A DNA stretch of 47,232 bases from Anaerolineales bacterium (lineage in GTDB: Bacteria > Chloroflexota > Anaerolineae > Anaerolineales > RBG-16-64-43): NCBI GenBank assembly GCA_016928575.1, contig JAFGKK010000091.1:1-47232 (forward strand), written 5' to 3'. Position 1 is the first letter of the stretch; the number at the start of each line of letters is the position of its first letter. The notes under the pieces were generated by a model, which searched no databases, was not told the origin of the DNA, and was given only the letters and a program-made list of their open reading frames with translations. The translations under genes and the position numbers were made by a program. Shown here piece after piece: positions 16,312 through 23,518 of the stretch.

Positions 16312-16962
16312 ATGTACCCGCGGACGATCGCCGAGTTCCTCTGCCGCGCGCTGATCCTGCTGATCGTGTTCCCCGCCCACGAGCTGGCGCACGCCGTTGC
16401 CGCCACCCGCCTGGGGGATCCCACCCCGCGCCTGCACGGGCGCCTGACCTTGAATCCGATCAAACATCTGGATCCCTGGGGGTCCTTGCTGTTCCTCTTC
16501 GCCGGGATCGGCTGGGCCTCGACGCCGGTCAATCCGGCCTACTTCGGGGAAAACCGCCGCTTGAAAATGGGACTCGTCTCGTTGACCGGGCCGGCGGCCA
16601 ACTTCGGATTGGCTGTGCTGGGGGCGGTTCCGTTGTATTTCTTTTCGTGGACTCCGACGCTGACATCCACCAATGCCTTGTTGCCGGAACCGGCTTACTT
16701 CTTCACCCTATTCGTTTATTTGAACTTGCTGCTGGCCTTTTTCAACCTGATTCCGATCGCTCCGCTCGACGGCGCGCAGATCCTCGGGGCGGTGCTCCCG
16801 GAAGGATTAGCCGTGAAATACGAATCCGCGCAGCGCTACGGTTTCTACGCCCTGCTGATCCTGTTCTTCGTCCTGCCGATGATGGGCGTTAGTGTGGTGG
16901 GTTTGCTCGTCCGATTTCTGGTGGCGCCGGTCTTTTTACTGCTGTTCCTCGGTCTGCCCTGA
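16312..16962 (+). CDS. Site-2 protease (M50) family membrane metalloprotease
   Basis: A 216-residue membrane protein. The zinc-binding HELAH lies at residues 23-27 within the first helix, and the third ligand region NLIPIAPLDG at 145-154 (Asp 153). Four to six hydrophobic segments include 92-112, 128-148 and 175-215. This short class without a PDZ domain cleaves or remodels membrane proteins; substrates are unknown. It starts seven bases after recO and may be read both with it and from its own -10 element. The frame upstream of ATG 16312 is a shadow of recO. Confidence 0.88.
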   Translation: MYPRTIAEFLCRALILLIVFPAHELAHAVAATRLGDPTPRLHGRLTLNPIKHLDPWGSLLFLFAGIGWASTPVNPAYFGENRRLKMGLVSLTGPAANFGLAVLGAVPLYFFSWTPTLTSTNALLPEPAYFFTLFVYLNLLLAFFNLIPIAPLDGAQILGAVLPEGLAVKYESAQRYGFYALLILFFVLPMMGVSVVGLLVRFLVAPVFLLLFLGLP

Positions 16963-16976
16963 GGCTCCGTCCGCGG

Positions 16977-17285
16977 ATGAAAAAGCCCTCTTCCCCAACA
17001 AAGGGGATCCCTTGCTGCTACGTTCTGCGGTGCGCCGACGGGTCCTTCTACACCGGATGGACCAACGACCTGCCGCGCCGGATCCGCCAACACGAAACGG
17101 GCCATGGCGGGCGCTACACCCGCAGCCGCCGCCCGGTGAAGCTGATGTATTTCGAGCGCCAGGAGGACAAGCGCGCGGCGCGGCGGCGCGAGGCGGAGAT
17201 TAAAAAACTCCCGCGGGCGAAGAAAGCGGAACTGGCGTCGGGGAAAAAGAAGCCGCGGAAGCTCGGGAAAAAGGCCGAGAAGTGA
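16977..17285 (+). CDS. GIY-YIG nuclease superfamily protein (UPF0213-like)
   Basis: A 102-residue protein with a single GIY-YIG domain: CCYVLRCADGSFYTGWTNDL (residues 13-32), then RRIRQHETGHGGRYTRSRRP with the catalytic-type Arg, and LMYFERQEDKRAARRREAEIKKL. The C-terminus is Lys/Arg-rich. Small stand-alone GIY-YIG proteins of this type are widespread; most have no defined role and some bind or cut nucleic acid. It follows the M50 gene by 14 bases and is probably the last gene of the recO unit. Confidence 0.88.
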   Translation: MKKPSSPTKGIPCCYVLRCADGSFYTGWTNDLPRRIRQHETGHGGRYTRSRRPVKLMYFERQEDKRAARRREAEIKKLPRAKKAELASGKKKPRKLGKKAEK

Positions 17286-17509
17286 TTTTTCGCCACGTTG
17301 CCGTCCTCCGCCGTCCGCGGCATCGGCGTTGAACGACCGGCGAAGGATGTTATGACAAGCTAAAAAACGGTTGAGCTTCCGATAGCCGCGGGCGGTTTCG
17401 AGACGCCTCGCCTGGATGCCGAGGCTGCGAGGCCGCCTTCCCTTCCTTTTCATCAACTAAAAAAAGGAATACAATTCGGAAGGCTTATCTGCAAAGGAGG
17501 GTGCCGCGA

Positions 17510-18181
17510 ATGAAAAAGCCTTTGCCGGATCGACGGAGTTCTCCATCCCCGAATCCGCCCCAACCCCGTCAACCCCTTTTTTTCGCGATCGCGTTTGGCG
17601 CCGCGTTGGTCTTTTCGTGCAGCATCTTCACCACCGCTCAAACGCCGTCCGCCGCCATGCCGTCCGAAGCCGCGTCGCCGCCCGTTACAGCCACCCTGAG
17701 CGGCCCGTCCGTGGAATCGACGGGCGAGCCGCAGGCATCCGTTCCGACCGCCTCGCGAACGCGCAAGCCCACAGGCACGCGGGTGGCTAGAACCCCTACG
17801 GACATTTTCGACGCGTGCGCCGAAGTCACCGGATTGACGGCCGATGAAATCCGGAATTTTCTTAACATGATCAAGGACTTCATCGCCAACGAAAAGCGCT
17901 CGGACCTGGCCGGATTGGTCAAGTATCCGATCCAAGCGTATCTGGGGGAAACCCGCACGGCCATTTCGAGCGCGGATCAATTCGTACAGCATTACGATCA
18001 GATTATCAATTCGAAAATCCGGAACGCCGTCCTGCATCAAAAGGATGAAGATCTCCGCTGCACCTACGAGGGCGTCGGATTAACCCACGGCGAAATCTGG
18101 TTTTCTGGCATCTGCGGCGATGCCTCCTGCGGGGAATATGCCATTTACATCATCGCGATCAATAATGATATGGGCGGATAA
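17510..18181 (+). CDS. Secreted lipoprotein with NTF2-like domain
   Basis: A 223-residue protein. A basic start and hydrophobic run end in VFSC (lipobox, about residue 35). A Ser/Thr/Pro-rich linker (about 36-95) leads to a folded domain that reads like an NTF2-like or polyketide-cyclase-type cone: LNMIKDFIANEKRSDLAGLV, then FVQHYDQIINSKIRNAV, then GEIWFSGIC. The last match is to a recurrent small periplasmic domain of unknown ligand. AAAGGAGG is nine bases before the ATG; the GTG three codons earlier is too close to it. The final codons and the TAA lie inside the repeat hairpin at 18172-18245, so the C-terminus may have been set by the repeat's arrival. Confidence 0.72.
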   Translation: MKKPLPDRRSSPSPNPPQPRQPLFFAIAFGAALVFSCSIFTTAQTPSAAMPSEAASPPVTATLSGPSVESTGEPQASVPTASRTRKPTGTRVARTPTDIFDACAEVTGLTADEIRNFLNMIKDFIANEKRSDLAGLVKYPIQAYLGETRTAISSADQFVQHYDQIINSKIRNAVLHQKDEDLRCTYEGVGLTHGEIWFSGICGDASCGEYAIYIIAINNDMGG

Positions 18182-18245
18182 GGGGGGGCTGAGCGGATAC
18201 GAAAAATTTTATTTTTTCGTATCTGCTCAGCCCCCCTTATCCGCC
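18172..18245. repeat. 34-bp-arm hairpin covering the stop codon of the upstream gene
   Basis: The arms 18172-18206 (GGGCGGATAAGG...) and 18212-18245 are complementary over about 34 pairs with one mismatch and one bulged G; the loop is T/A only. It reads as two copies of one repeat end (TTCGTATCTGCTCAG) meeting head to head. It could also terminate transcription, since the loop side is T-rich, but that is secondary. Confidence 0.85.
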
Positions 18246-18350
18246 CCTCGGGCGCCTTCTCCCAGCCCTACATCTGCGGATGAAGATATGCATTTGTTGA
18301 AAGCCCTCCAGCTTAAGGGATGGGCTGGGAGAAGGATGGGATGAGGGGGG
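18212..18350 (+). repeat. Composite modular repeat, copy 1
   Basis: Block order: TTCGTATCTGCTCAG, then TTATCCGCCC, CCTTCTCCCAGCCC (18255-18268), a 53-base middle, GGGCTGGGAGAAGG (18322-18335) and the tail GGATGGGATGAGGGG. The same blocks in the same order occur on the opposite strand at 39690-39894. A short copy with only the stem and tail is at 33162-33202. The rest of the spacer to 18480 shows no gene. Confidence 0.75.
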
Positions 18351-18480
18351 AATAATTGGATGATTTTTCGACTTTTTTCAATCCTTGCATCATGCTGAGC
18401 AAATGTATTTTTTCTTTTGTTCCTCTTGTGGCCAAAATGGCCGCATGGGGCACAAAAGGCGCATAGAAAAACGCATTCGT

Positions 18481-19485
18481 CTATTGGTAATACCTTCGAA
18501 GCACGCGGCAAACGGCCAGGCTGATCCAGCATCGGGCGCCGCGGACCTTGGCGGTCTCTTTCACACGCGCGTGCGGTTTGGCGTACGTCACCCGCCACAG
18601 TCCGTCCCTTTCCTGATGACGGACGAGCCAATCCAACGCCTTGGCGATCCGCGGATCGTCGGCGGGCAAGCCGATGCGCGAGACGGAATCCAGCGCCGCG
18701 ACGAGGTTGTTCCACCAGAAGGGATATTCAAAGCGGATCCAGTATTCCGCCGACTGGTAAGAGGTGTAGACGTCCGGCTGGAAGAAACGGTCCGCGAGCA
18801 GCGACGCGGCGGCTTTCGCCTCCCGCGTCCTACGATACTTCGGGTGGACGGCGAACGCGCGCAGAACCATGCCGGTCCAGTTGTGGGAGAAGGGTTTTGT
18901 GCGGTCGGGCTCGACGACGTCCATGTGGCTGCCGGTTAGGCGGTACATCTGCTTGCCGTTGAAGGGATGGGTGAGAATCGGGATCGTCCATCCGCCGTCG
19001 TCCTGCCGCATGGAGCGCAGCCAGCGGAAGCATTTTTCCGCGCGCGGATCGCTCCCGTATCCCGCTTGGACGAGCAGGGAAAGGACGGCGCCGGTGTAAT
19101 ACGTGGCGTATTGGTCCGCCAGGAATCCGCGGAAGTCGCCGTCCGCGGTCTGGCAGGAAAACAAAAATTCCGCCGCGCGCTCGGCCTGCGGATCCTCGCG
19201 GGTGAACCCATACATCTCCACCAGGATTCGGAAATATCTCCAGGTTTCGACCAGGCGGTAGTTGACGGCGGGATGCTTGACCCGCGCGGCGGGAACCGGA
19301 AAGGAGCCGTCCCTTTGCTGCTTGCGGAGGATCTTCGCCGCGTCCGGCAACCGCCACAATTCTTGGATGGGGCCGGCGTCCTCTCCCAGAAGGTCGCGCC
19401 GGACGAAAAACCGCAGGGCTTCGTTCCCGTGCGCGTGCAGCGGCGGGATCGGATCATGGGCGAGGGATTTCTGCCAGGGCTGCAT
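18481..19485 (-). CDS. Alpha/alpha-toroid (prenyltransferase/squalene-cyclase-like repeat) protein
   Basis: A 334-residue soluble protein built of helical-pair repeats, each carrying a QW-like turn: QQRDGSFP (about 56-63), CQTADGDFRG (about 112), MRQDDGGWTIP (about 159) and HQERDGLWRV (about 290). This is the alpha-6/alpha-6 toroid of terpene cyclases and protein prenyltransferases. The cyclase DXDD motif is not visible, so cyclase activity is doubtful and the enzyme class is open. It lacks a signal peptide. The family is often annotated only as a hypothetical protein with prenyltransferase repeats. Neighbours give no pathway. Confidence 0.75.
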   Translation of the reverse strand: MQPWQKSLAHDPIPPLHAHGNEALRFFVRRDLLGEDAGPIQELWRLPDAAKILRKQQRDGSFPVPAARVKHPAVNYRLVETWRYFRILVEMYGFTREDPQAERAAEFLFSCQTADGDFRGFLADQYATYYTGAVLSLLVQAGYGSDPRAEKCFRWLRSMRQDDGGWTIPILTHPFNGKQMYRLTGSHMDVVEPDRTKPFSHNWTGMVLRAFAVHPKYRRTREAKAAASLLADRFFQPDVYTSYQSAEYWIRFEYPFWWNNLVAALDSVSRIGLPADDPRIAKALDWLVRHQERDGLWRVTYAKPHARVKETAKVRGARCWISLAVCRVLRRYYQ

Positions 19486-19635
19486 TCGGAGGGAAACCTA
19501 TGGGTTCGGACAATGTAAAGAATATTGTATTCCGTTTGCTGACGGACGGCGGCAAAAAAACCGAGGTGCGGAGATGTGAAGCTGCAATGTTTTGCCTTGG
19601 GCCATCGCGTCTCAGCGCCTCCGCAATGCAGAGAT

Positions 19636-20166
19636 TCAATTCTTCGCGCGGGGGCGCGTAGGCGCAGAAGCGCGATGCGAATTGCCGTCCCGGATCTCCG
19701 GAGTCGTATCGTTTCGAATCATTTGGACGAATTCGAATTCGCCGCCGTTGGTTCGCTGAAGATGGGTCTTTTCCTTTAGAAAGCCCAGCTTTTCGTAAAG
19801 CCGGATCGCCCTTTGGTTGAAGGCCGCCACTTCCAGGTGGAAACGCTTCGGATGAAAGCGGCGGCGGGCGAATTCCAATCCCGCCTGCACGAAGGCGCGC
19901 CCCAGCCTTTGGCCGGTATCCTCCGGCCTCATCCCCAATCCCAGCTCCACGGCCCCGCCGCGGACGTCGAAGCAGAAGAAGCCGGTCAGCTGGCCGTTCC
20001 CGTTCAGGACGGCGAAATATCGGTTTTCCCAATTGCAGGGGTCCAGCAATTCCGCCAGATCCTCGGGACCCTGCGCGAAATCGTAAAATGCATAGACGCC
20101 GTCGTAATGCCAGCCGGCGACGGTTTGGGCGTATTTGGTGTTCATGGGCGCAAAATGATAGGCCAT
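19636..20166 (-). CDS. GNAT family N-acetyltransferase
   Basis: A 176-residue protein. The acetyl-CoA-binding motif A appears as LGLGMRPEDTGQRLGRAFVQAGLEFAR (about residues 75-101), and motif B as EVAAFNQRAIRLYEKLGF (about 112-129). It probably acetylates a small amine or a protein N-terminus; the substrate is unknown. GGAGGA lies upstream of ATG 20166, whereas the alternative ATG at 20145 has none. The last 20 residues are Arg/Pro/Ala-rich and probably disordered. It is divergent from the flavodoxin gene. Confidence 0.88.
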   Translation of the reverse strand: MAYHFAPMNTKYAQTVAGWHYDGVYAFYDFAQGPEDLAELLDPCNWENRYFAVLNGNGQLTGFFCFDVRGGAVELGLGMRPEDTGQRLGRAFVQAGLEFARRRFHPKRFHLEVAAFNQRAIRLYEKLGFLKEKTHLQRTNGGEFEFVQMIRNDTTPEIRDGNSHRASAPTRPRAKN

Positions 20167-20246
20167 CGGCGCGCCGGTCCTCCGGGGTGCAACGGATTAT
20201 AATCCGGTTGCGTATGCATCAATGTATATTTTCGGAGGATTCTTCC

Positions 20247-20729
20247 ATGAAAACCGTCGTGGTCTACGATACGGTGTTCGGCAACACGGAAAAAGTGGCG
20301 CAGTCGGTGGGCGCGGCCTGCACGCCGGCCGCCGCGGTCGTTCGGGCCGGCGAGGCCGGCAAGGACGCGCTGGCCGGCGCGCAACTGGTGATCGTCGGGT
20401 CCCCGACCCGGGCTTTCCGTCCCACGCCCGCCCTGAGGCAGTGGATAAAATCGCTCCCCAAGAACAGCCTGCACGGCGTCCGGGTCGCCGCGTTCGACAC
20501 CCGGATGGACCTTAAAGCGCTCGACAACAAGTTCCTGACGTTCATGGTGGGCCTCTTCGGATATGCCGCCAAGCCGATCGCCGACGCGCTGGCGAAGAAG
20601 GGCGGAACGCCGGTTCTTGCGCCGGAAGGGTTCATCGTCACCGCCAGCGAAGGGCCGCTGGCGGAAGGCGAACCGGAACGGGCGGCGCAGTGGGCGAAGC
20701 GCGTGCAATCCGCAGCGAAAGGCGTTTGA
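20247..20729 (+). CDS. Flavodoxin-like protein
   Basis: A 160-residue flavodoxin-fold protein. The FMN phosphate loop is VVYDTVFGNTEKVA (residues 4-17), with LVIVGSPTRAFRPTPALRQWI as the second FMN-contacting strand and loop, and AAFDTRM the third. It carries electrons or acts as an FMN-dependent reductase. GGAGG lies eight bases before the ATG. The frame to 20088 upstream is not protein-like. TATAAT at 20198-20203 may be its -10. Confidence 0.88.
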   Translation: MKTVVVYDTVFGNTEKVAQSVGAACTPAAAVVRAGEAGKDALAGAQLVIVGSPTRAFRPTPALRQWIKSLPKNSLHGVRVAAFDTRMDLKALDNKFLTFMVGLFGYAAKPIADALAKKGGTPVLAPEGFIVTASEGPLAEGEPERAAQWAKRVQSAAKGV

Positions 20730-20992
20730 CCGCCGATTCCAGACACCGTTTCTTCGTTGCGTATGGATTCGATGAGACGGGAGTGCGGACAGCAAAAGGC
20801 ATCTCATTACCTTGTGAATGGATTGTTGTTGAGTGTGTGTGAGGAATTCCGGGATCATCCTGCCGGGATCGATATGGAAATTGAAAATGGGATAGAGAGG
20901 AGGGTGATGACATATTTCTATTCACCGTATCGGCAAGGGATTGATTTTCATTCTTTTCGGGCAATGACACAATCTACACCAGGGAGGATGCC

Positions 20993-21574
20993 ATGGAATA
21001 TTATAAAATTTGCCCGTCTTGCGGAATAAAAAACAAGTGCAGTAATTCGTTCTGCGAATGCGGGGTCGACCTTGCTTCGGTGAAGACCATGGCCGCCGCT
21101 GCCGGCGACGAAAAGGCGGCCGGCGCATTTTCCGCGGACCGGCCGGGTTGCTTGACCGTATACGCCCTGCTGATCTACGGATCGGGAGTGGCCTTCAGCC
21201 TGCTGGGGGTTGCCGGAGGAATCGCGGCCCTAATCTACGAGCTGATCAATGGCCCAGCTTCCTATATCTCGATGACGGTTTTCATCATTGCGGGATCGGC
21301 GGGGTTCGCCGCCTTCTATTCTTTCTTGACCCGCGGATACTTGGAAATGCGCCCATGGGCGCGGTATTGGGCGATACTCGTTCACGGAATGAATGTGCCC
21401 GGCAGCCTGACTATGAGTTGCTCTGCGGTTGGATTTATCACCGCCGCAATCGATAGGGGCGATTCCGGCGCCGTCGCCATCGCCGTTCTCGCGGCCGCGA
21501 CGATGATCGGCGTGGTCGCCTTGAACGGATACACCCTGTATTGGTTCATTAAAAATGGTAAATATTTTTCATAA
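20993..21574 (+). CDS. Zinc-ribbon membrane protein
   Basis: A 193-residue protein. The N-terminus has Cys 7, 10, 16, 21 and 23 (CPSC ... FCECG), a zinc-ribbon-like knuckle of the kind found on many small bacterial membrane proteins. Four hydrophobic segments follow (about 55-82, 92-112, 120-145, 158-182). GGGAGG lies six bases before the ATG. The function is unknown. The plus-strand frame before it (20757-21029) overlaps this ribosome site and start in another phase and looks like chance. Confidence 0.72.
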   Translation: MEYYKICPSCGIKNKCSNSFCECGVDLASVKTMAAAAGDEKAAGAFSADRPGCLTVYALLIYGSGVAFSLLGVAGGIAALIYELINGPASYISMTVFIIAGSAGFAAFYSFLTRGYLEMRPWARYWAILVHGMNVPGSLTMSCSAVGFITAAIDRGDSGAVAIAVLAAATMIGVVALNGYTLYWFIKNGKYFS

Positions 21575-21593
21575 CCACAACTTTCCCATCTCC

Positions 21594-22681
21594 CTAAGTG
21601 CAATTTGAGGGGTGGGGAAAAGGCACCAAACGCCGTCTTTGGATCGTCATCCCGAGTTCTCCCTGCCTTCGCTTGGTATGACGATCCAATGACCGCAAGG
21701 CATCCTCGAGAAACACCGTCCTCCCGTTGGATGGCCCCGCTTTTACAGCACCCTGCTGAATGGTCCGTGCCTCCGCCGGATCCGGCGCGAGATAGCGGTC
21801 CAAGAATCCGATCACCCGCGCCTCGTATTCCCCGGGGCGGGCGAACAGCGCGTCGATGTGCCCGTCTTCCTCGCGGAACCAAGCTTCCTTCGGCTCGAGT
21901 GCGGCCTCGAAATATTGCCGGTTAAAAAGCTTGTCCCTTCCGGCGGCGATCAGCAACACGGGCGTGGGCGAAATCCGCGCCATCGCGTCCCGCATCGGTT
22001 CGGGATTCCAGATCCCGGTGGCGGCTTGCGCGAAGAAGTACGTCATCCACATCGACGGCGCCCAAAGCCTGTCCGTCGGATCGGTGCCCTGGAACCAATC
22101 CGCAAAGGTCGGGTAACCGCATCCTTCGGCGACCACCGCCGAGAGCCGGCCGGTGCCGGCCGCTGCATACAGCGCGATCCGCGCCCCGGCCGAAAGGCCG
22201 AGGACGCCGATCCGCTCCGGATCGACGTCGGGGCGGGTCTGCAGGTAATCGAGCGCGGCAAGACGTTGCGGTGCGCATCCCAGCCGAAGGCGTACAGGCC
22301 GCCTTCGCTTTCCCCCTGCGCCCGCGTATCATAGAGCAGGACTCCGTACCCGTGGCGGGCCAGGAGTTGGGCGTGGTAGAGGGTGCCGGTGCGGTTGCCG
22401 TTAAAGGCGTGAACGAGGATCACCGCCGCGCGGTTGGCGGAAGGGATATACCAGCCCCGGAGAGTCAGGCCGTCTTGCGTGGCGAAGGCCGCGTCCGCAT
22501 ACCCCATCCCGAGATCCGTCGGCGAGGCCGAGCCGAGGGGGAAGCGCTGCGGATGCAGAGCGGCGTACGCGTCGACCGCGGGGATGACAAACAGGTAGAC
22601 GAGGAAGAGCAGGAACAGCGTGAACAGGATCAGGTCGCGCCAGTACTATCGTCCGCGCTTCAGGAAAAAAATCCGAGGCAT
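21594..22681 (-). pseudogene. Membrane-anchored alpha/beta hydrolase, broken by a TAG codon and a frameshift
   Basis: Read from ATG 22681 (GGGAGA upstream), the gene codes MPRIFFLKRGR, then TAG at 22648-22646, then in the same frame YWRDLILFTLFLLFLVYLFV, a membrane anchor. The hydrolase core follows: HAFNGNRTG, and YDTRAQGESEGG. Near 22255-22268 one base is missing; in the next frame LDYLQTRPDVDPERIGVLGLSAG follows, with the nucleophile Ser. Later LIAAGRDKLFN (Asp) and EEDGHID (His) complete the triad. So every catalytic part is present but split over two frames plus a nonsense codon. The 3' end runs into the repeat at 21639-21689, so the stop may also be secondary. It is either a recent pseudogene or contains two assembly errors. 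Confidence 0.82.
21639..21689. repeat. Short GTCATCCCGAG-type inverted repeat
   Basis: TTGGATCGTCAT (21639-21650) and ATGACGATCCAA (21678-21689) are perfect 12-bp inverted repeats. The element lies at the 3' end of the broken hydrolase gene and is related to the 639-812 and 15332-15454 elements. Confidence 0.7.
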
Positions 22682-22802
22682 GCGTTTCTCCCGGAGGCTC
22701 CTCCCCCGATCATACACCAACCCTGGTTTTTCCGGGGGCGCCGTCTGAATCCTCCGCCTTCCGCCTTTGGCCGGGCGGGGGAGGAGCGCAGACCGGTGTG
22801 GC

Positions 22803-23417
22803 TCAGCTCAGCCGCACTCCCGGATCCCGTTCGTACCCCGAGCCCATCCGGCACAACTGGTCGAGCGCCGCGGCGAACAGGTCGAACAGGTCCTTCAGCC
22901 GCTGTTTGTCGGTGATCACGCCCACGGTCTGGAAATACAGCTCGTCCACCCCCTCCGGGAAGGATTGTTTGAACCAGCCCTCGTCGTCTTTGACCTCGAA
23001 GTGGATCGAAGGTTGTTTTTGGATCATCTGGCGGATCTCGAGGTTCGAGAGCAGGCGGTAGACAAGGTCTTCCGAGGAGGATTGGATGATGAACTCGTCG
23101 TCGAAATACGAATCGCCGATTTCGATGTCCTGGGTGCCGAGCAGTTTGGCGATCCCGCTGAAGATGTTCTTGCGGTAGATGTTGAAGCGGAACCCGTCCG
23201 GATTGACGAACGGGGCGCGGAAGCGGGTGTAGGTGACGCGGGTTTTTCCGGTGCTGACGGTGTAGGTGTCGAGCGTGATCCGCCAATCGCGGTGGGTTAG
23301 GGTGACTTTGCTGTCCTTGAAAAATCCGCCCGGGTTGTACTCGGCGCCGATTTCCCGGCTGAGTTGGGACCACATCTCGTCTTTGCTGGGGCCGAACAGA
23401 CCGCGCAGGATGCTCAT
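22803..23417 (-). CDS. Uncharacterised soluble protein
   Basis: A 204-residue protein with a well-formed mixed alpha/beta look: ILRGLFGPSKDEMW at the start, then strands such as SKVTLTHRDWRITLDTYTV, FRFNIYRKNIFSGIAKLLG, QDIEIGDSYFDDEFIIQSS and a C-terminal helix DLFDLFAAALDQL. I have no named family for it; the layout (a strand-rich middle with IEIGDxxFDDxFxI) resembles unnamed conserved bacterial proteins. AGGAG is about nine bases before the ATG. It lies between the broken hydrolase and the GH3 gene, with no evident functional link. Confidence 0.75.
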   Translation of the reverse strand: MSILRGLFGPSKDEMWSQLSREIGAEYNPGGFFKDSKVTLTHRDWRITLDTYTVSTGKTRVTYTRFRAPFVNPDGFRFNIYRKNIFSGIAKLLGTQDIEIGDSYFDDEFIIQSSSEDLVYRLLSNLEIRQMIQKQPSIHFEVKDDEGWFKQSFPEGVDELYFQTVGVITDKQRLKDLFDLFAAALDQLCRMGSGYERDPGVRLS

Positions 23418-23518
23418 AGATGGAACTCCTCTGCGTGAACGCGGCGGCCGCCGGATTTGCGGCCGGTATTACTCATCTACGGAAGGGGGTGCCGTGGGTT
23501 TGCGGAAGGGGAATCCAC

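Noticed and set aside
18172-18245. Simple intrinsic terminator for the NTF2-like gene
   Set aside because: The stem is too long and its sequence matches the mobile repeat end; termination may occur but is not the main explanation.
20757-21029. 90-codon plus-strand frame before the zinc-ribbon gene
   Set aside because: No ribosome site; it overlaps the real ribosome site and start in another frame.
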